DNA of 64,000 nt, taken from positions 1,302,001 to 1,366,000 of the forward strand of contig CM034105.1 of the NCBI GenBank assembly GCA_019914945.1. The letters are read 5' to 3'. Origin of the DNA: Typha latifolia (Eukaryota > Streptophyta > Magnoliopsida > Poales > Typhaceae). Under the pieces are notes generated by a model. That model searched no databases and had not been told where the DNA came from. It was given only the letters and a program-made list of their open reading frames with translations. Within the stretch, counting starts at the first letter, position 1. Each line of letters starts with the position of its first letter. This document shows, piece by piece, positions 1-12,189 of the stretch. Position numbers and translations under genes: made by a program.

Positions 1-342
1 TCCTATCTCTCACATTGGTCACATCACCCCATCCCAGATACTACTGGCCGTCTTACCTTATCTGATGTTTGGCTTGTTCCCGGTCTAACCATGAGTCTCA
101 TTTCTATTACTCAGCTTTCTGACTCTGGTTATACTATATCCTTTTCGTCTACTTCTTGTGTTGTGTAGGACCCGTCTACAGGCCAGAGGATTGGGATCGG
201 TAGTCGAATTCACGGACTTTACTATCTGGATCAGCTTCACCTTCCATCACCTCATCCCAGTGCTTGTCCAGTCACTCCTCTTTCTACTTCAGATATATGG
301 CATCGACGATTAGGTCATGTATCGAGTCAGCGCCTCAAGACC

Positions 343-3060
343 TTGTCTCGGTCTGGGTGCTTAGGCAGTAGTCGTTTTTTCCGTTTGTCTCCTTGTATTG
401 CCTGTAGGTTGGCAAAACACCGGGCCCTTCCTTTTGCTCTTAGTGAGAATATATCTGATTCCCCTTTTCATCTTGTGCATTCTGATATTTGGGGTCCTGC
501 TACGCTCTCTTCGGGTCTTGGTTTTCTTTATTATGTCTGCTTCATTGATAATTTCTCTCGTTTCACTTGGGTTTACCTTATGCGACAGCAATCTAAGGTA
601 TGTCAGATTTACCGTGATTTCTCTTCTATGGTTCGTACTCAGTTTGGCCGTTCTATTAGGATATTCCGTTCTGATGGGGCTCATGAGTATCTCTCATCTG
701 AGTTTCGTTCTATTCATGCTTCTGCCGGCACCCTATCTCAGCAGTCCTGTCCTTATACCCCTGCTCAGAATGGAGTTGCCGAACGAAAGCATCGCCATCT
801 CCTTGAGACCACTCGTGCTCTCCTTGAGGCTTCTGTCCCTCGTTCGTATGATCGTCTCTATGGTATTTCACCCTCGTATGGTCATCTTCGTGTTTTTGGG
901 TGTACCTGTTTTGTTCTTCTCCCTCCAGGTGAACGTAATAAGTTGTCCCCTCGGGCAGCTAAATGTGTCTTTCTAGGATACAATCCTAAGCATAAAGGCT
1001 ATCGTTGTTATGACACTTATGCTCGTCACCTTAGGATATCATGCCATGTCACCTTTCTGGAAGAGATACCCTTCTTCACCTCCGATGATTTATCTCCTTC
1101 GGAGTTATCATTTCTGGATCTCCCTACACCTGTCCTTTCTTCCGTCCCCTCAGATGTTCCTACCCCAGCTCCACCATCAGTCCCCCACTTACCTGATGCT
1201 ACTCTACCCATAAACACTCCTTTACTATCACCTCCATCTGCCACTTTAGATCGCTCTCTTACTGAGATTCCAACTCCTCCAGAGGAGTACCCCCCTCCTA
1301 TGACGACCCTACCATACTTCTACACTCACAAGTCTTGTCCCCGTCCTACAGCTGAGGCTCCCTCCACTGGTAGTATTCCTCTGACGGTCCCATCATCTAC
1401 TGTGACGGTTCTTGCACCTGCTCGTCGTTATCCAGCACGTGAGCATCGCCCTCCTAATTGGTATGGTTTTTTGATGTCCTCCGCTACATACTCTCCCCAG
1501 TTTCACAGCTTTTTTGCAGCCATCCACTCCATTCCTCAGCCCAGGTCATATCGTGAGGCCGTCCAGGTTCCAGAGTGGCAGCAGGCCATGGCAGATGAGC
1601 TTCAGGCACTTCAGCAGATGCATACCTGGGATGTTATCCCTTGCCCACCAGACATCGTGCCTGTCAGCTGCAAATGGATCTTCAAGGTCAAGTATCGACC
1701 TGATGGATCCATTGCTAGATACAAAGCTCGTCTAGTTGCTCGGGGCTTCACTCAAGAATATGGGATAGACTATGAGGAGACCTTTGCTCCAGTGGCCCGG
1801 ATAACTTATGTCCGCACTCTTCTTGCCATTGCTTCCAGTCACCAGTGGCCTTTACATCAGATGGATGTGAAGAATGCGTTTCTTCATGGTCTTTTTGACG
1901 AGGAGGTATATATGGACCCTCCACCTGGTTTCCCTCTTCCTCCAGGTCACATTTGTCGTCTGCGACGAGCTATCTATGGGCTTAAGCAAGCCCTTCGTGC
2001 CTGGTTTGATCGATTTCGTAGTGTTCTCACAGCCTACGAATTTCGAGAGAGCCCCTCCGAGCCATCTATGTTTCTGCGGTCTTCTGCTCAGGGTCGGGTC
2101 ATTCTTCTTCTATATGTCGATGATATGATTATCACCGGAGATGACTCAGTTGGCATCCGCTCCCTTCAGCAGCATCTTCAGCATCCGTTTGAGATGAAGG
2201 ACCTTGGTCCTCTTCAGTATTTCTTGGGATTCGAAATTGCCCAATCATCTCATGATCTTTTGCTATCTCAGCAAAAGTATATTACCGACATTCTCAGTCG
2301 TGCCACCATCACCGATACTCGTCCTACTGCTACTCCAGTTGAGCTTCATGTAAAGCTTCAGCTCGATGATGGTCAGCTTCTTCCAGATCCGACCAGATAT
2401 CGTCAGCTTGTCGGGGCACTCGTATATCTGATCATTACTCAGCCTGACATTTCTTATGCAGTTGGTCTTGTCACTCAGTTCATGCAGGCTCCTCGATCTG
2501 CCCATTATGCTGCACTTTTACGCATTCTTCGGTACCTACGTGGCACCATCACTCGCTCTCTTTTTATGCCATCGACGTCCATCTTGGCTCTGCGAGCTTA
2601 TTCCGATGCAGATTATGCTGGTGACAAATCTGATCGAAAGTCTACTACAGGCTTCTGCATTTTCTTAGGAGACTCTCTGATTTCTTGGCGTAGTAAGAAG
2701 CAGAATGTGGTGTCTCTCTCCAGTACTGAGTCAGAGTATCGTGCCATGTGTGCGACTACTAAGGAGGTTGTTTGGCTTCGTCGTCTCCTTAGTGATATGG
2801 GTGTTTCTTTGCACCTTCCAACCCCTCTTCATGTCGACAATGATAGTGCTAAAAAGTTAGCTAAAAATCATGTCTTCCATGAGAGGACAAAGCACATTGA
2901 AGTCGACATTCACTATACTCGTCAGGAGTACAGAGCTGGCACCATTTCACTCCATCGCCTCAACACTGGGGAGCAGAATGCCGACTTCTTCACGAAGTCT
3001 CTTCCCCTTCCACGCTTTGAACATTTAGTTAGCAAACTCTCGGTTTATGATTCACCTTGA
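343..3060 (+). pseudogene. copia pol polyprotein (integrase-RT-RNase H), disabled
   Basis: This is an open frame of 905 codons; coding similarity continues in the same frame upstream of the 343 start, up to and past a TAG at 166-168. The integrase DDE residues are visible in HSDIWGP, FRSDGAHEYL and AQNGVAERKH. The RT shows MDVKNAFLHG and the catalytic LLYVDDM. RNase H shows YSDADYAGD and SLSSTESEYRAM. Relative to the family, the segment normally lying between the ALLEASVP helix and the RLYG..P..YGHLRVFGC motif is missing, with VPRS running directly into YDRLYG. YGLKQAP is YGLKQAL here. The protein would act in reverse transcription and integration of its own element, but this copy probably cannot complete a cycle. 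Confidence 0.9.
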
Positions 3061-3073
3061 GTTTGAGGGGGGG
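3061..3073 (+). other. Polypurine tract of copia element 1
   Basis: GTTTGAGGGGGGG lies directly between the pol stop codon and the LTR start. This is the normal place and composition for the plus-strand primer of a copia element. Confidence 0.75.
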
Positions 3074-3240
3074 TATTAGAGTTATTAGAATGTCTATCAT
3101 TTAAATTTATCTTATTTTATTGTGAACTTGTGTAAATAGGGCTGAGCCCTCTCTTTCAAATGGATGAAACATTCCACCAAAATTCTCTTTTCTTCACCTC
3201 TCCAAACCCATTCTAGGTTTGGATTTCTTATTGTTTCACA
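3074..3240 (+). repeat. 3' LTR of copia element 1 (short, about 167 bp)
   Basis: The block starts TATTAGAG just after the polypurine tract and ends TTGTTTCACA. If the start was originally TG, it has mutated to TA; the end is the expected CA. It holds a small GGGCTGAGCCC palindrome in a TGTAAATAGG context, as in many plant copia LTRs. The 5' partner is outside the window, so the boundaries cannot be confirmed and the target duplication was not identified. Confidence 0.6.
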
Positions 3241-6000
3241 TGCCATGCCTTTTTTCAAACAATCTCAACTCTGAGTTAGGAATTAAGCACTCAATGAATG
3301 TAAATTAACTAGAAGTTGCTATTGATGGGCCCCTATTCCAATTTGTGACATGATCTCCTTACTGCTTTCATTCTTCCATCCTTTTTTGGTGATGGTTCCA
3401 ATACTTTGGTTTATTGCAGCACTATTTGCACTTGTTCTCCTCTTTCTTCTTTTACTAGTGCCAGCCTAAATTGTCTGGATATCAATCTCAATAGTAAGAC
3501 CAAATGATGAGCGCTCTTCATTGATACTTTTCTCCTTATCTCTGTTCTCCTGTGCTCTTTTTCCTTCCTCATCTCTTACTCCATGAAAGGAACATGTGCT
3601 GCCATCATTCCCACCCAGGTATCCCTTTCCAAAAGAACTTCCTCTCATTGCCATGGCATATTATCTTAATTTCTATGAATAGGTCACACCTACTTAGCTG
3701 GATTATTTTCTTAAAAAAAATCTCGATCTCCTTACACTTTAGATATCATCTCCTATTCCTTCTTTTGCAACCTTCAATTTCACCCCTTCTTACTAAGAAT
3801 AATCTTATACACACTCTTCCCTTTCTCTCCCCCCCCCACCCATTTATTTACTCCATAAAACATCCGGAGCAATTTGTCCTGCCACATTCTTCTCCTTCAT
3901 GTGTTCATGTTTCTTTCTTAAGTCTTAAGTTGTCTCCGTAATCCATCACCAATCATCTTTCTCGCTTCCTCCTCTAGATTAATTAGTTAGGGACATTCAT
4001 ATATAACTACTCTGTGACCAGATATTCATCTAGAATTTTCCAAGGCACGAGGAGTCACTATCTTCAGATTCAACCTTGTTAGATAATCAATTAAGCCAAC
4101 ATCTTAGAATGTTAGGTAACATACTAGCAATGTATGTATTACATTCAGCACCCCCTCATGTGTAGCCCCCCTTCATACACTGCGAGTGGAGGAAAGATTG
4201 ATACAAGGATAAGCATCCTCACCTTCAAGAATAGACAATAGAAAATAGAGATTAAGTAGATTGCGATAAAATTTGAACTTAAAATATACATTAACCATTA
4301 AGAAACCTCTCTTTTTGTTCTTTAATCTATGATTTCTAGTTTGCAAATTTAGATATCAGTTGGGAAAATTCTTCCTAGCAGTATATAAGGAATCCTTTAA
4401 TTATCAACCATGATGTCTGCACTGCAATTTCCTTTGAACTCCAAAATCTCGTTGAAAAGCCTCAATGTTCATAAAACCTCCAACCAAGCTCCCTTTTCAT
4501 TTAATGCATCCTCTGCCATTTCCACTGTTGGGAACTCTACAAAGAAAGAAATTATCTATTCTAGTTCCATCTTCTATTCCAATTTTCTTTCAAGATTAAC
4601 AGTTCTTCACATTAGTTGACCACTTCACCACTGGAAATGAAAAGGCTCCTCACCAATCTGATTCATCTCGGAATCTTCTTGCACCATTATGAGTTTCAGA
4701 CATCTACACCCACTTCTTACCAATAACTGATCCAAAAAAGACCATTCTCCAGAACCTTTCTCAATCCCTGAAGCCTCTAAATCATTATGGCTTCACTAAT
4801 TTACTCAAGATCTTTTTCCTGCAAAATCTACTGTATTAAGTTAGCAGTCTGACTTTTCAAACCACAATTCCATTCAGAAGTATATATCTTCATCATTATT
4901 AAGGCTTAATAAATACCAAGAATTTATTAATAAAAAATCAGACTAACTTTGCAAAACTCTCTTTCCTTTTTGTTAGACCTACCAAATTTCCTTCCCATTA
5001 TAAGAATGTCCATAAGATCTAATCTATAAATCACAGTATCTTGATATCCCTAGCACCTGTGGCATTAATTCACTGCTAGTTGTCAATGATATCTCCTCCA
5101 ATAGACATTAATGCACTAAGAGTTGTATCTTGTATCTTGAAAACAACTCCATTGAGAAACACTTCTGCAACAATAAAAATCAGCAATAACATCTCCCTCT
5201 ACTTCCAAATCATTTGATAGGAATAAGGGTAATATTCACATACTTATCATTCTCTCTAAGTACAGAAGCTAAAATATGCAGTTTTATATCCCCATTACAC
5301 TTACTAAAACAGTTACAAATTTAATTAATGATTTGTCAGATAAATAAGAACTACAGGCAACAGAGGACCTTTTTTCATAGGAGAATGCCACACCTTTTGG
5401 TTAGCATTCCTTCCTTCCCTCTGAAACTCTCTGCTTTGCTTGTTTCTCTGTAGCTGCAATACCACGTATTACTTCCTCTTTCAAAGACCAGACTTTTGGT
5501 CAGAGAGGTATATATATATCTCTTCTTTGAAATGGGGGAAGAGCAATATGTCAGGCTTACTCTCCTAATCATAGACCTGCCGCCACCATCAGCAAGGTGG
5601 GGACCAAGGGAATTCATTCACTTCTCCAAAACTCTAAATGTTACAATGAGCAGATCCAATATTGTAATTTTGAACCAAATGCAGTAATTTAATGTGGAGA
5701 GAATCGAACTCCTTAATCTGCCTATTTGTGGAATAAAATTGGACCAACGAGAGAGATGAAGTGATTTTTTGCCAACTTAGAAAGATTTCTCGCTAACTTG
5801 GTGAGAAAATATGTATCTTCTACCGCAGGTGATTGATCTTCAAAAATACTCCCTTTGAGAAGTCTAAAGAAAATGCTTCAGGATGGAAAATGCTTTGAGA
5901 AGACTGTCTGGAATTGGTTTGGAAGATTAAGAATTTGAGGAAGGCTTGAAGAGATGGCCCTTTCAAAGTTCTGAATCAATCAATAAATTAAGACCTGATT
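3241..6000. other. AT-rich decayed sequence with minus-strand coding-like remnants
   Basis: No intact gene is seen. Short plus-strand open frames here are pyrimidine-rich and look accidental. On the minus strand several hydrophilic coding-like stretches occur (3319-3654, and weaker ones near 3900-3960, 4420-4520 and 5530-5617), separated by stops and frame changes. They are best explained as remains of an old gene or duplicated exons. Confidence 0.5.
3319..3654 (-). pseudogene. Coding-like fragment, one in-frame stop
   Basis: In a single minus frame there are 62 codons (3654-3466) beginning MAMRGSSFGKGYLGGNDG, then a TAG, then 48 more codons (3465-3319) that include the very basic stretch TSKRRKRRTSANSAAINQ before the next stop. 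The composition is charged, rich in Ser/Lys/Arg and low in hydrophobics, like a plant nuclear protein and unlike the random frames around it. I do not recognise the family. It could be a decayed distal exon of the minus-strand gene whose first exon lies at 18475-19008, but nothing joins them directly. Confidence 0.4.
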
Positions 6001-9000
6001 AGATCAAGCAAGATTGGGATAGGACAAAAAAAAACTATTACACAGTGATCAAGAGAATGAAACCTCGAGGCAGAAATTGTTGGAACAATAACCAAGGATA
6101 AATAGAACTATAAATAGGGCAAAAATATTTACAATGTGTTGACGGAAGTGATATATCAATAATAAAAGAAGATACTGTGTTTTCAAAATCCCGACTTTGC
6201 CCATCTGCTATTAAAATAGAAAAGTAACACCTCAGGTATGACTAGGAACAAGTTGGGATAAACTCACTTAATCATTCTTCCATACTATGTCTTAGAGAAG
6301 AATATACTTAGTTAAATTCAACAATTGCATTCCTACCCAGACTATCACCTTATAGACATACAGGATTCATCCGTTCCATATGACACCCAATAACCAGATT
6401 TAAATCTCGATCCAATTGATTCACCAAGAAAAAGTAGATATACGAAAAGAAAGTATCTATATTTCAATTTTCTGCTATTAACTGATCATAAACAATTATG
6501 TCATTGGTCATATATATCCTTCACCCTTTTGTCATTCAAAAAAGTCTTGGTCTTCCATTCTCTATCTAATTTGTTGCTCCTTGATGTTTCTTCATAATAT
6601 GTTATATTTTGGAGGACTCAATTTTTTGTTAATATGTTCTGCAACTCTTTTTCATGAGCTGAGAGCTCCTCTGCCTTTCTCTATTCAGCATTTGAATAGC
6701 CTCTATCTGACTTCAATACTTATTGACCCAAACTCTTGATGCATCGCAATATTAGCATCTTCCTGAGAGAGATTATTCCCTTTTCTATAATGACAACCTC
6801 ACCTGAAATCCTTATCTTGCACCCATAAAAATCTTCCTGGTAAAGACTTTAAAAAGAATATCCATCACCAACACACAATTCTACATTCTGTATACCTTTG
6901 TTTCTTGAAAACCTTCTATACCAATGTGTAAGAACAATGGAACATGATCACTGCTGATTGTCAGTAGAACATCTGTCAATGTCATTGTGAATTATTCATC
7001 ATTTCATTTGTTAGGAATCTATCCAACTTTACCGATATCTCAACTCTCAATCACTGGTCATGCTACACTCTTTTTGTCAAATCTACGTTTTCCAGAGTAT
7101 CTTTCTGCTTTTCCAATTTCCTCCAGTCTCCAGATCCATTCTCCAAACAAAGTTATACTGAAATGCTTTACTAAAAAAACACCAGAACCTCCACATTCTT
7201 CTCTTAACAAAACCTTCCCCAACAAATAAGAGGAATCATTTCATTCCTAACCTTTGCATTAAAAGAAAAAATGCCATCTTAACAAGTTTGTGAATCACCC
7301 ACTATAGCACTCAAAGAAAAGCTAAAGAATAATTATAAAACTATTATTTAAGTCATCCTCCAAGGGATACAGAACTGCTCTCTTATTGCCAATAATCCCT
7401 TCTCAAATATTTCTATGAGGTAACCAATCACCTGAACCAGTTTCCTATCTAATATGTGTAACCTGGCATTTTAGAACATCTTCTAGCATTTATTAGTTTC
7501 CTCCCATACCACCTATATAAAAGAGAGAATTATTGCAACAATTAAATTATACATGAAAATCCTACAATAAGAGGAGGATAAATAGTACGAAAAATTAAAC
7601 CAGACCTGAAAAACATTCAATAAAAGGAGGATAACATTATATACATCTTTCCAAACAATACTCACAAGTAAATCAAAGAATTGAGACATTTTACACATCA
7701 TCAGAAACTTTCTTTGAAGTGTCTCAAAATCACTATCTTCATGAAGTGTCTGTCAAAGTATATGCACAACCAATAGAAACAAAGATTCTCCTTATCTCGG
7801 GCCTCTTCTTCCAAAATTCATAACCTTCCCTTTTCTCCATCAATAATTAAAGAACATTCTGAGTTATCTACCATATCTTTAATTAATTTGATAATCATTC
7901 ACCCATTCCTCTAAATAACATTCAATACATGCAGCAAAAAGCTTTAAATACTGCTGCCTGGGCCATATGAAAGTAGATTTCAATATTCAACATCATACCT
8001 ACGGTCCATCTGATTATCACAAACTATAAGATAAATTATTAGTCATCATTATTGCCAACCTTACTTAAAAGAGATACAGGTCTGTGCACCTTCATTCTAG
8101 GCAATGAAATAATGGCTGCATAAATTTACTCTCCCCAGGTCAATCCTGCTGCTCTCCCCAGGCCAATCATTATGGAAACCTATTCATATAGAAAAGAGGT
8201 CCATTTGGTATTGGCGATAGAAAAAGCTCACGCTAAAATCACTTTATCCAGCTTCCAATCCGTTCCTTATAAAAGAAAGAATCCATTTGCTTTTAGTGCT
8301 TTCTCTGTGTTAGATTCAAAGAATGCTTTCCTACCACTTTGTGACTGTTCTGCTATAATCTGATGACTACCACTTTGTGACTCATCACGTTAACCTTCTC
8401 CTATATGTAATTCACTGAAACCCTCAACGTTCCATTCTCTATCTAATGGTCATTTTCCCTTTAGTATTGACTACATGTTCTTTGCTAGTTTGCTTTACCT
8501 TTGGTGCAACATTCATTTCTTGGTTCATATGTTCTCCAATCCTTTTCTTGATGATCATCCTCTTTCTTTTTTTCTATATAATATCAGAAAACTCATCAAT
8601 TCAGCTTTTATTATTTTCCTGGCAAACTCTTGATGCAACCAAAACGTTAGCATCCTCTGAAGATTCTTCCAACCTTCAAATAGACTTGAAATCCATGCCC
8701 TACCCCCACAATTATCTTCCTGGAAAGAATTACGTATATATTAATCTTTCTCCAACCACATTTTCTCCATTGTGAATGTCTCCTCGAAAACCTTTTCCAC
8801 CAGAGTGTAAGAACGAGTCATTTGTCAGTCATTTAGAATTATTCCTTCCATTCATCGTTTGTGAGAAATCTATCCATATTCCACAAAAATATCTTCTTTT
8901 CAATCATCAATTCAATGCTACCTCCCACATTTTCCAAAGAATACCCATCAGATTTTCCAGTATCCTCCAGATCCATTTTGTAAACAAAGTTGCATCAAAC

Positions 9001-11100
9001 TACCATCTTAATAAATCCTTCACTGTAAATGTTGTTCATGAACTATTCTTCAAACTATCATCTTATTAAATCCTTCACCTGAAAATCCTTATTAAAGTAT
9101 CTCAAGTTACCATCTTCATGAACTATTCTTCAAACAGCATGCACTACCAAAAAAAACAGAGATGGGAACCGAGGATCTCTTGCTCGAACCTCTTTTGACT
9201 TCATAACCTTCTGTTGTAGCCCTTCTGAAAGTCTATTTTGAAAAATAGATCATCATACTTAGTGTTTGATATTTTCCTACACTATAACTAAAGCTTCTTG
9301 TGCCGCTGAAATGCTATCAAAGATATTTATTCACATCTTCCATTGAGAGGCATTGTGTTCCTGTCTATTTGACTTTCACAAACTCACCCTCAATCCAATT
9401 GCTCAAACCTTGGTTATCATTCTTGGTAACTCTTACAAGAGATATAGAAGGAAGTTGTTATGCACCTTCTCTCTTAGGCAATTAAACGATATTAGAATCT
9501 CACAGGTCAGTCCAACTAATCTGGATGTTGCTAATCAATAGTTTAATCAAGCTCACCAAATACGACAGCACACTTAGTCCTACCTTATATTCATCCTTTG
9601 ACCAAAAATAAATAAAAATAATGACCAGAAAAGAAAAGGATGACCAGGTATACAGATAATGGTACTAAATCTTCTTCAAAGAATAATAGAGCAAAGAGCA
9701 TTCTCTTGCATTTTCAGAACCTAACATTGCCTATCTGCTATTTCAATTTAAAATATTTGTTCACTTCTTCCTAGGAGAAAGGCACTATGTGCCTGTCCAT
9801 TGACTATCAAAGACGCACCCTCAATCGATTGCTAAAACCTTGGCTTATAATTCTTGGTGCCCCTTACAAGACATAAGGGACTAAAGTCCTTTACTGGTTA
9901 TGCATCTTCTCTCTTAGGCAATTGAACGATGTTAGCATCTCACAGGTCAATCCAACTAACACGGAATTTGTTAAGTGTTAATCACAACCAATCACTAGTT
10001 TCATCCTTTGATCAAAGATAAATAGAAGGATGACCAGGGATACTAATAGTTTGACTAACTCTTTTCAAACAATAATGGAACAAAAGGCATTCTCTTGCAT
10101 TTTCACAACCCTAACATTGTCCATCTGCTATATATTTCCAATAGAAAGTAATGTATTCAGTATGATACCAAGAAAACTAGGGATAACTTCACTTCATCCT
10201 CCTTCCATACTGCTCCTTAGAGAAGATGTAAGAACCACTTGCTCCAGGTGATTTCAATGATTGCTTTCCTACTTCAAATATGATCCTATAGATGTATTTG
10301 ATCCTTTTGTTCCACACCCTGTTCATATTTTAAGTTCCAAATCTCCATGCATTTGATTTATCAAGAAATTTTATAACAAAGCTGAAGAAAGAGCCATATA
10401 TATCACTCTTTTAATATCTGATCATTATTACTTACACGACTTATCATTCTAACATTTTTCCATTTGTGATCCAATGAAACCTCAGTATTCCATCTCTATC
10501 CAACATCCACATGCTACTCATGTGTCATCTTTCTTATTTTTACTGACTCATACTCTTGATGCGCCCAACATATTGGCATCTCTCACAGCTTCTTCCACAA
10601 CAATAATAAACTTATTGAATTTCTTGCCCCACCCTGCAAACATCTGCCTCGTAGGACTTGTACATATTCATCCTTCTGCAACCAAATTTTCTTCATTCAT
10701 AATATGTTTCTCTTGAAAGCATCTACACCTATGTGTAAAAAGAATTTGCCCATCGGATATACAGATTCTTGGTACATCATTTATCAGATCATTCCTGCAT
10801 CCATCATGTCAGTAGTCCATCCATCTTTGCCAATATTGTTTTTCTAAGTAACTAGTCAATCTAGTCTCCCATTAAACATTTAATCCCTAAAAACATTCGC
10901 CCCTCTTAAACTAACATCTCAAACATTTAATCACATATCTGAGTACTTGCTCCATCCATCCCGTTCCAAAAAATTCTAATCAGAAAAAAAGTACGATTAA
11001 GGAATCACCAAGTTACAAACCTTATCTTTTTTCCACCTCAAAAACACTTGACTTGTATTCGACTACCAAGGTACTGTTGGAATGACATGTTCCATTTGAT
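6000..11100. repeat. Old, partly tandem segmental duplications
   Basis: Similar blocks recur in the same order and orientation. One block with CATTCTCTATCTAAT followed by ACTCTTGATGCA..TTAGCATC occurs near 6555-6770, 8430-8660 and 10485-10580. The block after it, with TCTTCCTGG and then CCA.TGTGTAAGAA, occurs near 6830-6935, 8715-8815 and 10640-10745. A third, with CCCATCTGCTAT and CATTCTTCCATACT, occurs near 6195-6290 and 10120-10215. A further XY pair of about 460 bp is repeated next to itself (about 9290-9747 and 9748-10140). Divergence is substantial with many small indels, so these are old. No intact gene is visible in either strand. Confidence 0.7.
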
Positions 11101-11640
11101 CATCATTGATCTCCGGTATTGTTAGTGATTGATATTTTCTTGAACTCACCAAAAAAAAAGCTACCCATAACATCGTTGAAATATCTTACCGGTAATTGGG
11201 GACAAATGCAAAATAGGTAAGCATTTCTATTAAGGTAATCCTTTAGCAAGAAATTACCTCACTTGAAAACATTCAAAATGAAAAAGAAGGCATTCTATGG
11301 CTGACTAAACCGCCTACTAACTCCATTAAGTCTGCCGCATAGTACGTCGATCTTAAGAAGTCCCTATTTAAGAAGAATTGAGAAGGTGAAGAAAACAACA
11401 GGAACAAAAACTAAACACCTAGTACAGTATCACAAATCTGACCTTTGAACTGATGAATCTGCTTTTACTTCCCCAGCTGAGAGTTGCTACCATAGAAAGT
11501 ACTAGAAAACATTGATTGTGCTTTTCAAGCAGAATGTATACAATGCAAGAGAAATACATCACCTTGGTTTAGTAATCCAGGCATCTCTTTGTCCATAAGC
11601 AAGGCATCTCTTTGAGTAAAGATGCATGTGTTAGTTGTTA
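11100..11640. other. Unannotated spacer
   Basis: AT-rich sequence between the duplicated blocks and the minisatellite. I see no open frame, RNA gene or recognisable element in it. Confidence 0.5.
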
Positions 11641-11926
11641 ACCAGCAAACTTGTGGAATCTTTACTATATTTACATGAATTTAGAAGTCTATAATGAGAT
11701 CCTTATAAGGGTGGAATTCAAGCCCATAATGCAATGGTTGGATGCTCAAGCAATAATATTGATTCTGATTCAAATGAGAAGTTTCATTTTTGAAAAGACG
11801 GACTGGATTAACAAAAGACAACCAATTCTGTCAACAGTGAATATTCATGGGTAGAATTCAAGCCCACAATGCAATAATGAGGATACCAATTCCGATTGCA
11901 AAGAAGAAATGGACAACATTGAAATC
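11640..11926. repeat. Degenerate minisatellite, left part
   Basis: Two diverged units are visible, around GGGTGGAATTCAAGCCCATA (about 11708) and CAGTGAATATTCATGGGTAG (about 11836). The same unit resumes at 16607 after the copia insertion. The last unit is cut at GAAATC by the element. Confidence 0.75.
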
Positions 11927-12134
11927 TGACAGCCAGAATGATTCTGTTACGAATTCTACATAAATCACATCTAACAAATTATATACAATCATTTTATATT
12001 TGCTATCCAATCCCATGATTTAAGGGATTTGCTGCAACTCATTGGAACTGCATTGTGTTAATATATACATGTGATTGCTCGGCTCTCTATTCAACTTTGA
12101 TAGAGAGAAGAAAATCATTTCATGTGTTTCTTCA
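11927..12134 (+). repeat. 5' LTR of copia element 2
   Basis: 208 bp, TG...CA ends, and same length as the 3' LTR. Contains the shared string GTGATTGCTCGGCTCTCT near its end. The AAATC target copy lies immediately upstream. Confidence 0.95.
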
Positions 12135-12149
12135 TGGTATTAGATGCCA
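12135..12149 (+). other. Primer-binding site (initiator tRNA-Met type)
   Basis: TGGTATTAGATGCCA starts directly after the 5' LTR. It resembles the TGGTATCAGAGC site common to plant copia elements, which pairs with the 3' end of initiator tRNA-Met, with a few substitutions. Confidence 0.8.
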
Positions 12150-12189
12150 TTGTCTAACGACACCGATGTGATTGCTCGGCTCTCTCCTC

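Larger units (their letters stand above)
1..3240 (+). mobile_element. Ty1/copia LTR retrotransposon, 3' part (5' end outside window)
   Basis: The frame from base 1 to 3060 reads through copia pol in the usual order: gag-pre-integrase (WHRRLGHVSSQRL region), integrase, reverse transcriptase, RNase H. A purine-rich tract (3061-3073) and a short LTR-like block (3074-3240) follow. The 5' LTR, gag and protease lie left of the window. The copy looks inactive: there is an in-frame TAG at 166-168, and the end of the integrase core appears shortened by an in-frame deletion near 838-853. Long open frames elsewhere suggest a fairly recent insertion compared with the second copia copy in the window. Confidence 0.93.

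Noticed and set aside
3552..3941. 129-codon plus-strand open frame
   Set aside because: Pyrimidine-rich, low-complexity translation (Leu/Ser/Pro/His) opposite the more plausible minus-strand frame; no recognisable motif.
8446..9069. Two consecutive plus-strand open frames (109 and 97 codons)
   Set aside because: They lie within the duplicated blocks and are not open in the other copies, so they are probably chance.
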